From Allochromatium tepidum (GTDB lineage Bacteria; Pseudomonadota; Gammaproteobacteria; Chromatiales; Chromatiaceae), in NCBI RefSeq assembly GCF_018409545.1, contig NZ_AP024564.1:111925-175924 (forward strand): DNA of 64,000 bases. Direction: 5' to 3'. The stretch's first letter is position 1, and each line of letters begins with the position of its first letter. Under the pieces are notes generated by a model. The model was not told where the DNA came from, searched no databases, and was given only the letters and a program-made list of their open reading frames with translations. The translations under genes were made by a program, and so were the position numbers. Of this stretch, positions 42,179-50,793 are shown piece by piece.

Positions 42179-45100
42179 TCAAGTTTCAGACAAAAAACCA
42201 AATGACTGATGCCATTTTGGTTTTTGCGTTATATCTTTCATCCTGACCTTGAAAGATAAGCCGTCGTCAGGCGAAATACCAACTTCATCGCACATCATTT
42301 TCATTTCTATTGGCGATAGAACAAGCCAATCATTGTGTTTACGTGGGATTGTATCGATGTCGCGACGAGTCATATCTTTTTTTCCTTCACGAGTAACTTT
42401 ATACCAATAAAAAGACTCATGGCCATCGCTATTGACCTGCATCTGCCAATCTTCCAGAAATTGATCTGAAGGGCGTAGCGAATATTTGCGATAAAATCCT
42501 TCTGTCATCCAAGAGCCGGAATATCCTCCCTCGGAGCATATAACGCTAAGAGGGTTTTTTAATTGCTCCATCAATAGTTTATCATCGCATTGTGCCATGA
42601 CGTGATTTCCGCCGAAGCGAATCCTCGAATCAAGGGATTTCAGATTATCCCAATCCAGTAATTCTGCAAGGTCGAGTGATGTGTAGTCATTCGATTTTTT
42701 TTGCAGCCCAGGCTTGCAAAAAACGACAGTTTCTTTTTTAGCGTATCGCGCATTAAATTGCAAAATAGCAATGTTAGGTTGTTGCACAGGCTGATTGCGG
42801 TGTCTGTTGATGCGTCCGCCGGGCTGGATCAGCGCATGAGTGCTTGATGGCTCCAAAATCCCCCAGTCAAAGTCGTGATCCCGACCGACTTCTTCTACCG
42901 GAGTGGCGACAACAATAAACGGGACATCGTTTTCCGCAGCCAGGTCAATAATTTGGTTGATCTCAACGTCATCTTCAATGCGCTTATTGCCCAGATCCGG
43001 CTTTCGCGTGAGCAACCAGTCGAGACGGCGCTCCTTGTGAAATCGTTGCACGATAATCTCCTGCGAGTGATAGCAGGCAATCCGGGCATGCGGAAGGCGG
43101 TTAGATAAAAAATCGGCCACGCGAATAGCGGTTGAAATATTGGCGATACGCACCAGCCCAAATGACACCCGCTTACCACTGCCTTTAAAGACCCAGGAGT
43201 GTTCATGATGCAACCGCTCGACGGCGTGCAAAATACCGGTAAGCCATGAATCTAAAGAACGATTGGCAATGCGCTGCAAATATGCCCAACGACACACCCG
43301 TTTAGGTAAAGCGTCGACCAGGCGCTGGGTATAATCTTTATAGATAGAGTGAAAATCCTGGCTCGGCGCAAGCGTCACCGTCATCGGCGGCACTTGATCG
43401 TTAACAAGCAATATGACGGGGTTGATCTCGCGTTGCTCCAGAGCGGCACGCATTTTCAATCCGCTCATAAAAGCTTTTTGAATTGCGTGGGCGACGGGAG
43501 CCGCCAAGGTCGCCGATGAGCAGATGACATTTCGCCTGCACAAGCCCGCCATCTGAATTAAGCGCAATACAGCGACCAGCGGTTCAGGATCATAACTATC
43601 GATTTCGTCGAGTATCAGGTCGCTGTCAATCAAGCGCAGCAGTGCGGCGACATGATTGCCCTGGCGCCCCGGCTCTCCGGCATTGATGAGAAAGTCGATG
43701 GTGGATACCAGAACAGGCGCGCTCAGAACCGAACGCCAGCGCGGGCGTTTTTTTAAAACATGATCCATCCAGGATGGTAATTCGACCTCCCCGCCGATCG
43801 ACACATATTCATAATCAGGTGTCGCATTAGGGTCGTCATCGTCGGGCACATCAAAGGTCGTCGTCATCTGCCAGTCATGGAGCTTTTTCGTCACTTGATC
43901 GCCGATCACAACGGCCATTTCATCGTCACCAATCCCGAAAGCGCGCAACGCCGCACCGGTTTGCAGTGTCAAGGTGCGCAGATTGAGTGCGATAGCGACG
44001 CGCGAGCGTGGATTGAGCGCGCACGCCATCTGAAGATTCATTTTTGTTTTTCCGCTTCCGGTTGCCGCGATGTTCAGCACCAAAACGGGATCCCGTTCGG
44101 CAAGTTGCCGGGCGGCTTCGCGCGCGGGATTCTGCCAGGCAAACGGGCCATCAGGATGTGACGGACTCAGGATTCGCTCCACAGTCTCCCCGCTGAGCCC
44201 TGGGAGACGCAGCGTCGCTATTTGGTAGGCGCGATCTGCCGCTACACGCGAGACTTCGTGGAGATGCCAGCCCAGCGGCTGCTTGTAGACGATCTGCCCG
44301 TTTACAGAATCCGTGTTCGCCCAGACTGCCGGCTGCATCGCATAAGGGGCGTTCTTAGCCGACGGCGTAGGCCCCTCCCGGCTCGAGACTTCATGGTCGG
44401 CCAAGATCAGCGCTACGCGCGAAAACGTCGACAGCCCGCGCCAAAAGTCGGGCGAGGCTTCTGGCCCAACGAGGGTGTTGAGTCGTCCCATGAGTTTGCG
44501 AGCCTCATTTATCAGAGGCTCTGGTAGCGCGGCCACCGGATTTACTGTCTTCCCCAATTTCTCTCTTACATGCTGATCACTGTTTGGCTTGAAATTCGGG
44601 GCATCGATCGGTCCAAACAGTTTGTGGTGAGTCCCTACGATGTAGTGCAGCGCTTCCTGCCCATCACGCATCCGGTAGGGAAGAGGCACCTCGCACAACC
44701 GTGTGTGCGATTGCAGGGCGGCCCAGGCGGCCTCCAGATCCTGGCCCTGGTGAAGTTTTTGGAGCAGCCCCATCGAGATCCACTCGTGGCGGACAGCGTC
44801 CCTGACCGGCGCTGCTTTCGCTGCTTTACTGGACGGCTTCACGGCAGCGGCCAGCTTGTTGGCAAAAATGTCACCACTCTTGCCCCAGTCATGCCCTAAG
44901 CCGCCGGCTTGTGCGAGTAGGCATGAAGCCCGAATCCAGAGCGGAGTCTCGCGACGACGGCGCGTTTGTGTCCCGGCGGGATAGTGCCCGGTAGGGCCGA
45001 AGGGTCGGCGCGAGCCGACGACCCAGAGCAATTTGGCGTTGCGGTTCCCGTAGTGCCGATAGCAGGCCACGGCCGTTTGCCGCGTTGCCGTGCGACGCAG

Positions 45101-45244
45101 GAGGGCGCGCATTTCCTGAAGCCCCTCAAGGGTGATGAGGGTTTGCCAGGCGCGATCTCCGATGCGTAGCGCGTAGCTGTCGAGCACCGCGCGCGTTCGT
45201 TTCAGCGCCCGCTTCTCGCAGGCGGAAATCAGCGTAATATACAT
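42179..45244 (-). CDS. cas2-3: Cas2-Cas3 fusion, type I-F
   Basis: A 1021-residue fusion found only in type I-F. Residues 1-95 are Cas2 (MYITLISACEKRALKRTR...AVACYRHYGNRNAKLLWVVG). The HD nuclease follows (GLGHDWGKSGD, HD at 118-119; HEWISMG). Then the SF2 helicase with Walker A AATGSGKTKMNL (about 390) and DEID box LILDEIDSYDPEPL (about 546). It nicks and degrades targets and joins Cas1 for spacer acquisition. It is slightly shorter than the usual 1070-1110. Unusually, it is transcribed away from cas8f and is not next to cas1. Confidence 0.93.
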   Translation of the reverse strand: MYITLISACEKRALKRTRAVLDSYALRIGDRAWQTLITLEGLQEMRALLRRTATRQTAVACYRHYGNRNAKLLWVVGSRRPFGPTGHYPAGTQTRRRRETPLWIRASCLLAQAGGLGHDWGKSGDIFANKLAAAVKPSSKAAKAAPVRDAVRHEWISMGLLQKLHQGQDLEAAWAALQSHTRLCEVPLPYRMRDGQEALHYIVGTHHKLFGPIDAPNFKPNSDQHVREKLGKTVNPVAALPEPLINEARKLMGRLNTLVGPEASPDFWRGLSTFSRVALILADHEVSSREGPTPSAKNAPYAMQPAVWANTDSVNGQIVYKQPLGWHLHEVSRVAADRAYQIATLRLPGLSGETVERILSPSHPDGPFAWQNPAREAARQLAERDPVLVLNIAATGSGKTKMNLQMACALNPRSRVAIALNLRTLTLQTGAALRAFGIGDDEMAVVIGDQVTKKLHDWQMTTTFDVPDDDDPNATPDYEYVSIGGEVELPSWMDHVLKKRPRWRSVLSAPVLVSTIDFLINAGEPGRQGNHVAALLRLIDSDLILDEIDSYDPEPLVAVLRLIQMAGLCRRNVICSSATLAAPVAHAIQKAFMSGLKMRAALEQREINPVILLVNDQVPPMTVTLAPSQDFHSIYKDYTQRLVDALPKRVCRWAYLQRIANRSLDSWLTGILHAVERLHHEHSWVFKGSGKRVSFGLVRIANISTAIRVADFLSNRLPHARIACYHSQEIIVQRFHKERRLDWLLTRKPDLGNKRIEDDVEINQIIDLAAENDVPFIVVATPVEEVGRDHDFDWGILEPSSTHALIQPGGRINRHRNQPVQQPNIAILQFNARYAKKETVVFCKPGLQKKSNDYTSLDLAELLDWDNLKSLDSRIRFGGNHVMAQCDDKLLMEQLKNPLSVICSEGGYSGSWMTEGFYRKYSLRPSDQFLEDWQMQVNSDGHESFYWYKVTREGKKDMTRRDIDTIPRKHNDWLVLSPIEMKMMCDEVGISPDDGLSFKVRMKDITQKPKWHQSFGFLSET

Positions 45245-45266
45245 AGGTCGATTCCAGGCGCATCAC

Positions 45267-45334
45267 GTTTGCCGCCGCGCAGGCGGTTTGGAAATTTGTA
45301 GCGATTTTTGGATCTTTCGCCGCCGCGCAGGCGG
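45267..45334 (+). CRISPR. Mini-array: two degenerate repeats around a 20-nt spacer
   Basis: Repeat 1 (45267-45294) is 28 nt, differs from the main repeat at three sites, and ends in the handle TTTGGAAA. Spacer: TTTGTAGCGATTTTTGGATC (45295-45314), 20 nt instead of 32. Repeat 2 (from 45315) keeps the Cas6f hairpin CCGCC-GCGCA-GGCGG but loses its 3' end (ATGTCAAA) where a palindromic element begins. Both hairpins needed to process one short crRNA remain. The spacer matches the cas8f leader beside a CC PAM. Confidence 0.8.
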
Positions 45335-45336
45335 AT

Positions 45337-45376
45337 GTCAAACCCCCGGCTTTAGCCGTGGGGTTGGGGTACATGA
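45337..45376 (-). mobile_element. Palindromic insertion at the mini-array
   Basis: ATGTCAAACCCCCGGCTTTA-GCCGTGGGGTT...GTACATGAC resembles TnpB-type right ends, as does CCACCGGCTTTAGCCGTGGGGTACATGAC near 62335. It replaces the 3' handle of the second repeat. Confidence 0.45.
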
Positions 45377-45377
45377 C

Positions 45378-45405
45378 TTGACACACCGCAGCCGTGGGTG
45401 TTAAT
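45378..45405 (+). promoter_or_regulatory. Promoter of the cas8f operon
   Basis: -35 TTGACA (45378-45383), 16-bp spacing, -10 GTTAAT (45400-45405). The predicted transcript starts near 45412, just before the protospacer at 45426. Confidence 0.55.
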
Positions 45406-45423
45406 TGTAAACAAGTTTTTATC

Positions 45424-45445
45424 CCTTTGTAGTGATATTTATAGA
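45424..45445 (+). promoter_or_regulatory. Self-target site of the mini-array guide
   Basis: CC PAM (45424-45425) followed by TTTGTAGTGATATTTATAGA. Compared with the mini-array spacer, positions 1-7, 9-11, 13-15 and 18 match (14 of 20). Position 12 is a flipped-out base in type I effectors, so its mismatch is harmless. Binding here would block transcription of cas8f-cas6f without requiring cleavage. Confidence 0.7.
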
Positions 45446-45468
45446 AAAAAGGCCCAACGGAATCTGAA

Positions 45469-46533
45469 ATGCCAAAAACCAAAAAAAATGACATTACGTG
45501 GAAACCGTGCTCCCCTGACACCTACACACGCAAAGTCTCTCAGTACGTTCACTTTTCGTTCAAAGCCACCAACTCGAACGCCGATGCTGGTGGCATCCGT
45601 CTCGGGCCGCAGCAGGGACTCAACATGCCGTATGTGTCGGCACGAAGCCTGATCGAAGCCGGATATGACATTCCGTTGGACTATGCAGAGGGGGGGGCGG
45701 CTGATGCCGGAATCGCCAAACAAGTTGCCGCGTTTGATGCCGGTGAAAAACAGCCTGAATCGCCGTTCGAAGCGGAAGCTATTCGGCTCGTCATGCAAGA
45801 GGCTCGCGAGACGGGGCTTGAGCTAAATACGAACGCAGTGTGCATTCGCCAACATCAACTGCTGTTGCCGTGTGACGGAACATACGTCTCAATGACGCCT
45901 CTGGCATCAGGAGGACTCTGCGAGATTATTCAAGACCGGTTTGAGGTGCACAGCGAAGCCGCGAAAGAGAGGGGGGAGTTAACGCCCAGGTTGCGCCGTG
46001 CTTTCTTGGGGTTTGGTGGTTCAAATTCGCAAAATGTTGGCCGATTAGTTCGGCATATGCAAAAACCATTGGTATTTTTCGCGCCCCAGAAAAATTGTGA
46101 CCTGCGAGAAGTTTTAAGTCTGTATTACCGTGGCGTTACGCTTCGCCCCTCGCACAAGACGATGAAGGATTATCGTGCATGGAAAAATCAATCTCGCCCG
46201 AACAACGCCTTGGCGCGAGCCACTGAAAAAGGCTTGATCATCGAAATCGTCAAATCAATCCTTCGGCGCGCCGACTATGCGCGTGCCGTACTTGCCCAGA
46301 ATCGCTCGCATCTACCCAATGGCGGCGAGCCAATCATTTCTCCAGATGTTTACCCTGAAGTTCAGGGGCTCATCGATCGAGATCTGCGCTTCGGTAATTG
46401 GCGTAATAATACGGCCAAACTTATTGCTGCAGCGATTGCTGATTACAAATTCAGAGATAATTTTGGCGATTTTGCGTTTGATCAGGAGACACTGAACACA
46501 ATATCCAACTGGGTTTCTGAGGTGCTGGAATGA
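45469..46533 (+). CDS. cas8f: Cas8f (Csy1), large subunit of the type I-F effector
   Basis: A 354-residue protein in the first place of the csy operon. The segment RRAFLGFGGSNSQNVGRLV corresponds to the FGG-x-QN motif of Csy1, the PAM-reading subunit that caps the crRNA 5' handle together with Cas5f. It is shorter than typical Csy1 (about 430 residues), so some helical parts are missing or compact. The ATG at 45469 has only weak SD support. Its stop overlaps csy2 (ATGA). Expression is probably controlled by the guide encoded upstream. Confidence 0.8.
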   Translation: MPKTKKNDITWKPCSPDTYTRKVSQYVHFSFKATNSNADAGGIRLGPQQGLNMPYVSARSLIEAGYDIPLDYAEGGAADAGIAKQVAAFDAGEKQPESPFEAEAIRLVMQEARETGLELNTNAVCIRQHQLLLPCDGTYVSMTPLASGGLCEIIQDRFEVHSEAAKERGELTPRLRRAFLGFGGSNSQNVGRLVRHMQKPLVFFAPQKNCDLREVLSLYYRGVTLRPSHKTMKDYRAWKNQSRPNNALARATEKGLIIEIVKSILRRADYARAVLAQNRSHLPNGGEPIISPDVYPEVQGLIDRDLRFGNWRNNTAKLIAAAIADYKFRDNFGDFAFDQETLNTISNWVSEVLE

Positions 46534-47408
46534 GTGCTTTTGTGATTGCTGGTATGGAAGTCAGCGGAGCCAACGCGCTGGCTTGTCCTTGGGTAGTCAA
46601 TGCAGCGCATGTGATTTCGCCGACATTGTTTGCACATAACTGTGCGCGCCAAATGAATCTTTCCGGCGAGCGCGTCTGTATTGTTCACCACGATGCCCAG
46701 CTTCTCGGCGAATATCCGGAGGGTAAGTTTTATAATTTTCATCCTCAGCAGCGTCGTGGAGCGACATTTATTAACCACCGAGATTATTCCAGCAAGAACA
46801 AGCATGCGCTGTCGATGCAACCGACGGCGAGTTTTCACTGGTATTTGTCTTTGATTATCGAGATTGATGGCGCGGTTGAGGTCAATGAACTTAAACGCTT
46901 TCTTCGGCATGCCAAGTTGGCTGGAGGAAAGATTGTTAGTTACGAAAAAATCGTTCCAGTTTCCGATGAGGAAGAAATGCGAGCGGCTTTGCCACGTCAT
47001 TCGCCTACTTACTTTATCGTCGAGCGGCGCGATTTGATGAAGCTAGACCCCGACCCGCTTGAATCTCTCATCCAGGCTTTAACTTTGAAGCCTTCGGTTT
47101 CGGGCGATGAAGATCCTGCTGAGGCTGATGCGGACGTTGCCGCTAAGGTATCTATTCTCAAAAAAACGCATTCTTGGTTAACCCCCGCCGTCTTAGGATA
47201 TACCGCCTTAACAAAGTTCGAGTCGCGTCGTGGGGTTCGTTTATTATTGGATACTATGGAGGAACCATTACACGCTTTTTGTGAGCCGCTTGTTGGTCTT
47301 GTTCAATATATTTCTTTGAACGATTACGGGGCACACGCACTTCCTTTTTGGCACTACAACTGGCCAAGACTTGATACCTTTGTTGTCGAGCAATACCCGA
47401 GCATTTAA
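46530..47408 (+). CDS. cas5f: Cas5f (Csy2), effector subunit
   Basis: A 292-residue RAMP protein forming the foot of the type I-F Csy complex with Cas8f. The N-terminal GMEVSGANALACPWVVNAAH is the usual beta-strand start of Csy2. FHWYLSLIIEI..., KLAGGKIVSYEK (the AGG-I motif) and TPAVLGYTALTKF agree with the family. It overlaps cas8f by four bases and is followed 17 bp later by cas7f. Confidence 0.8.
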   Translation: MSAFVIAGMEVSGANALACPWVVNAAHVISPTLFAHNCARQMNLSGERVCIVHHDAQLLGEYPEGKFYNFHPQQRRGATFINHRDYSSKNKHALSMQPTASFHWYLSLIIEIDGAVEVNELKRFLRHAKLAGGKIVSYEKIVPVSDEEEMRAALPRHSPTYFIVERRDLMKLDPDPLESLIQALTLKPSVSGDEDPAEADADVAAKVSILKKTHSWLTPAVLGYTALTKFESRRGVRLLLDTMEEPLHAFCEPLVGLVQYISLNDYGAHALPFWHYNWPRLDTFVVEQYPSI

Positions 47409-47425
47409 CATCAGGAGTTCTAGTC

Positions 47426-48586
47426 GTGAACGCAAATCAGATTTCCATGTTCGATCAAAGTGAAGTTTTTAAAAATTTGCCTGGGGTTCTTTCGTTCCAG
47501 CGTGGCATACCTATTAGCGACGGATTGTTTTTTAATGAACTTGATGACGGTAGTGAGTCACCTGTCATGGTTGTGCGTCACGGGATCCGCGGAACGCAGA
47601 ACGTCGCCAAGGGAACAAAGAAGCAGGCCAAAAAAGGTCGCTCTTCCAGTGATTCAAATTCATCTGAATCCGAGAGCTTAGAATCGGATACGGTTGATCG
47701 CGGTGTCTCTAACATCCAGACGACTGATACGGCAAAGATGGATCCGCAGGCAAGCGCATTAAAGGTTCGCTTCAGTATGAGCCCTCTTGATCTTGATGTG
47801 CTCTTGTTTGCCGTTGCTGCGCAAAAAGACGAAAAGGATTTGACATTCGTCAAGCGGTATCGTGAAAGTGTTAAGCGGTTTATTGTGGCCGCAAAGGCTT
47901 CTAGTGGCTTAGATGACGTTGCCAATCGCATTGCGCGTAATGTGCTTACAGGGCGGTGGCTGTGGCGTAATCGTACTGTTGCTCAGTCCATCGAAATTAA
48001 GGTGAGCCATGAAAATGGTGAGCTTATTTCGATGTGCAACGCTTTAAGCCTCAGCTTAAAGTATTTCGATGACATCACAGAAACAGAGCGGAAGCTCGGG
48101 GCTTTGATCGCTGAAAACTTTCGTGGTAATGCGCGGGATACGTTTGCCGTTGAAGCCAGGGTTGATCTCGGGATTAAGGGTGCCGTTGAGGTTTTCCCTT
48201 CGCAAAACTATGTTGAAAAAAAGCCGGACGGTTTTGCGCGTTCGTTGTATTGCGTCGGACATCCGCGACGCTTTCGTTCTGATTCGATGATGGAGCTTGA
48301 AGCGACGCGCGAGATGGGGCAAGCGGCGCTGCGCGATCAGAAGATCAGCAATGCGTTACGGACGATCGATACATGGTATCCGGCTTATAATGAGCACCAA
48401 CGTCCGATTCCCGTCGAACCGTTTGGGGCTAATTTGGATGCCCAAGCGTTTTTTAGAGACAAAAAAACGTCCGCTTTTGAGTACGCGCGTCGGTTTAATG
48501 AGCTTGATCCTAATAGTCCTGAAGGCAAGTTTATGATCGCCAATTTGATCCGAGGAGGCGTGCTTTCAAGTGGGGAAAAAGAATAA
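47426..48586 (+). CDS. cas7f: Cas7f (Csy3), crRNA backbone subunit
   Basis: A 386-residue Cas7 family protein; six copies normally bind the spacer part of the crRNA. Family features: LPGVLSFQRGIPISDGLFF at the N-terminus, an inserted acidic/Ser-rich loop (about residues 70-105), NRIARNVLTGRWLWRNR, and YVGHPRRFRSD-like SLYCVGHPRRF. The start is GTG at 47426, set by AGGAG eleven bases upstream. The long Ser/Glu loop is not usual for Csy3. Confidence 0.85.
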   Translation: MNANQISMFDQSEVFKNLPGVLSFQRGIPISDGLFFNELDDGSESPVMVVRHGIRGTQNVAKGTKKQAKKGRSSSDSNSSESESLESDTVDRGVSNIQTTDTAKMDPQASALKVRFSMSPLDLDVLLFAVAAQKDEKDLTFVKRYRESVKRFIVAAKASSGLDDVANRIARNVLTGRWLWRNRTVAQSIEIKVSHENGELISMCNALSLSLKYFDDITETERKLGALIAENFRGNARDTFAVEARVDLGIKGAVEVFPSQNYVEKKPDGFARSLYCVGHPRRFRSDSMMELEATREMGQAALRDQKISNALRTIDTWYPAYNEHQRPIPVEPFGANLDAQAFFRDKKTSAFEYARRFNELDPNSPEGKFMIANLIRGGVLSSGEKE

Positions 48587-49116
48587 TGCGACCAAATGTC
48601 TTTTTTGACATATCGCATCGCCCGTCACATCATGGCGCAAAGCGATGGGGGCAGACACTGAAGGATCTCCATGGCGTATTTGCTGAAATTCCCTCGAGCT
48701 ATGCGTTGGCTTTGCCGGATTATCCGAGCAAAAAATTCGGGCGAATGCGTGTTTTTGCATCAACAGACGACGAACTCATGCGTTTAGCGTATCGTCTGCG
48801 AGACCAACCGCTCAAGATTGGTCAAATGACGACAGTACCGGCTGATTTTTCGGGTGCTTGGCGGTGTTACAGCCGCTATCGCATTCCGACACGCGCTCAA
48901 GAGCGCCACGCAAATGGCGTATTACGTCTGCGACGCATTCGCCAAGCCGACGACATGCAGCTGCCCTATTTTGATATCTACAGCCGTAGCACGCAGCAGA
49001 ATTTTCGGCTTTATGTGCAGGTTTTAGATGGGGAGCGTCCGCAAGGCGAGTGTCTTCCGGATAATTACGGTCTTTCGGTTAGCTCGCGACTGTTTGCACT
49101 GCCTGAAATTCTTTGA
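48586..49116 (+). CDS. cas6f: Cas6f (Csy4), crRNA endoribonuclease
   Basis: A 176-residue protein overlapping the cas7f stop (TAATG). It has the Csy4 N-terminal VFFDISHRPSHH with a candidate catalytic His near residue 16, the Arg-rich helix (RAQERHANGVLRLRRIRQ) that reads the repeat hairpin, and a C-terminal LPYFDIYSRSTQQNFRLYVQ and NYGLS as in Cas6f. It cuts after the hairpin CCGCC-GCGTA-GGCGG to leave the 8-nt handle. Slightly divergent, hence moderate certainty on details. Confidence 0.85.
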   Translation: MRPNVFFDISHRPSHHGAKRWGQTLKDLHGVFAEIPSSYALALPDYPSKKFGRMRVFASTDDELMRLAYRLRDQPLKIGQMTTVPADFSGAWRCYSRYRIPTRAQERHANGVLRLRRIRQADDMQLPYFDIYSRSTQQNFRLYVQVLDGERPQGECLPDNYGLSVSSRLFALPEIL

Positions 49117-49142
49117 AGCCCTCAACCCGCCCAAAAGGCGGG

Positions 49143-49717
49143 CATGGCTTTGAAGGTCACAAAAAGTGCTTGCGCTCAATGTCTTGATTTTGCTGGGTTA
49201 GCAAAGCCCAGGCTAGTACTACTTTGTCACTTTAATTTCTGGCTCCAAAATCATTTGGTAGCTTCGGTTTTATCATATCGCTCAATGTCACGGCGTCGCT
49301 GTTTATGTCGAGCCTCTAGCTGTTGAAGATAGCCGTTTCCAGAGAGATTTAGTTCTTCGTTCAGGCGTTCCATGTTGCGTTTGCCCGCTTCTGTCTTGAA
49401 AAGACCCTGAATATAATTCTGGCCTAAATTAAGGCAATTTGATGTTTCAGTTTGAAAACAATCGTAATATTCTTCGATGTGAAATGCCAGTTTACTGGGC
49501 AATTGTTTGAGCACATGATCTTTTTGGGGAACAGCGGACTTGACAAGCATATCGAGTACATGGCGTGTTAAAATGAACGTGCAGCAAAATATAGCAAAAT
49601 CAATAGCTTAATCAAGTCTGACAAAGTAGTACTAGGGAAAGTTGGGCGGTCCACACCAGATTCAACATCGCAAGCGATTGATTCCTAATGTTGTATTTTT
49701 GCACCTTCAAAGCCATG
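49143..49717. mobile_element. MITE-like element between cas6f and cas1
   Basis: Exact 15-bp inverted ends CATGGCTTTGAAGGT, flanked by the 12-bp direct repeat CCAAAAGGCGGG (49131-49142 and 49718-49729). It contains no transposase of its own; the deleted IS701 copy is nested inside. The left duplication overlaps a small hairpin CCCGCC-CAAAA-GGCGGG after cas6f. Confidence 0.8.
49217..49631 (-). mobile_element. Internally deleted IS701-family copy
   Basis: 415 bp with both inverted ends intact and 4-bp CTAG duplications (49213-49216, 49632-49635). It keeps codons 1-72 and the last 27 codons of the transposase (99-residue frame 49251-49550). Near-identical to the element at 19411, so recent; it could be mobilised in trans. 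Confidence 0.9.
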
Positions 49718-49738
49718 CCAAAAGGCGGGTTTATTATT

Positions 49739-50695
49739 ATGAAGCAAAAAGCAAATTACAAGCCGAAGCAAATATTGCTCTCAAAAAGAGCGAATGTTTT
49801 TTACCTTGAGCATGCGCGCGTGCTCCAGAAAGACGGTAGAATTATTTACTTGACGGATACCGGAGAGGATGTCGAGCAGTATTTTAATATACCAGAGCGA
49901 AATACAATATTTTTAATGCTGGGCAAGGGGACTTCGATTACAGACGCGGCTGTTAGGCGATTGTCTGAATCTAATGTCATCGTAGGTTTTTGTGGTAGCG
50001 GAGGATCGCCATTATTTGCCATGTCGGATCCGGTTTTTTTGTTGCCCCAAAGCGAATACAGGCCAACAGAGTATATGCAGGCATGGGTGAAGCTGTGGTT
50101 TGATGAAAAGCGAAGATTGGATGCCGCCAAGGCGCTTCTTCAGCGACGTATCGCATTAGCAGAAGCTGCTTGGCGTGGAAACACTTTTTTGCTTGAGCGT
50201 CAAATTTTATTGGCTAATAACAAAATTGAAATTTTTAAGCATCGTATTGATACTTCAGCGGATACGACATCTCTTTTGTTAGCCGAGGCTGATTGGGCGA
50301 AGAGTCTTTATGCCAGCCTGGCGGCGGGATGCAAAATCAATCATTTTACAAGAAACGAGGGGCAAGGTAAAAAAGAAAGCATCTCAGATCGAGTCAATAG
50401 TTTTCTCGATCATGGAAATTATATTGCGTATGGATATGCGGCGGCTGTTCTCAACACGCTTGGCATTAGTTTTTCTTTTCCTATTTTGCACGGAAAAACG
50501 CGCCGTGGAGCACTTGTTTTTGATGTAGCCGATTTGATCAAAGATGCTTACGTTATGCCGTTAGCTTTTGAGTGCGGCTTAAATCTTAAGTCGAGCGATC
50601 AAGATTTTAGATCTGGGCTGATCGAGGTTGTGCATGAAGCTGGCCTAGTTGACCTTTTGTTCGACTTCGTTAAGGAGGTGGTTCATATAGACTAA
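49739..50695 (+). CDS. cas1: Cas1, type I-F integrase
   Basis: A 318-residue Cas1 of the I-F branch, which integrates new spacers with Cas2-3. Visible: QILLSKRANVFYLEHARVL, GKGTSITDAAVRRLSES, the central helix with HFTRNEG, and the metal site region FPILHGKTRRGALVFDVADLIKDAYVMPLAFE. I chose ATG 49739 (MKQKANYKP); an in-frame earlier start only translates the end of the inserted element. It lies directly before the array leader and is cut off from its usual partner cas2-3 by over 4 kb. Its promoter may lie within or beside the inserted element. Confidence 0.9.
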   Translation: MKQKANYKPKQILLSKRANVFYLEHARVLQKDGRIIYLTDTGEDVEQYFNIPERNTIFLMLGKGTSITDAAVRRLSESNVIVGFCGSGGSPLFAMSDPVFLLPQSEYRPTEYMQAWVKLWFDEKRRLDAAKALLQRRIALAEAAWRGNTFLLERQILLANNKIEIFKHRIDTSADTTSLLLAEADWAKSLYASLAAGCKINHFTRNEGQGKKESISDRVNSFLDHGNYIAYGYAAAVLNTLGISFSFPILHGKTRRGALVFDVADLIKDAYVMPLAFECGLNLKSSDQDFRSGLIEVVHEAGLVDLLFDFVKEVVHID

Positions 50696-50697
50696 CA

Positions 50698-50793
50698 AAA
50701 ACAAGTGCTTATGTGCTTACACAAAAAACGATCCTTTTTCGGACGTTTGTTTCGTATGGGGTTGTTTTTTTCATGTAAAATCGTATTCGAACG
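50698..50793 (+). promoter_or_regulatory. CRISPR leader
   Basis: An AT-rich 96 bp between cas1 and the first repeat, with T-tracts (GTTGTTTTTTTCATG). It should hold the array promoter and the integration signals; repeat orientation (handle at the 3' side) agrees with transcription from here. Confidence 0.7.
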
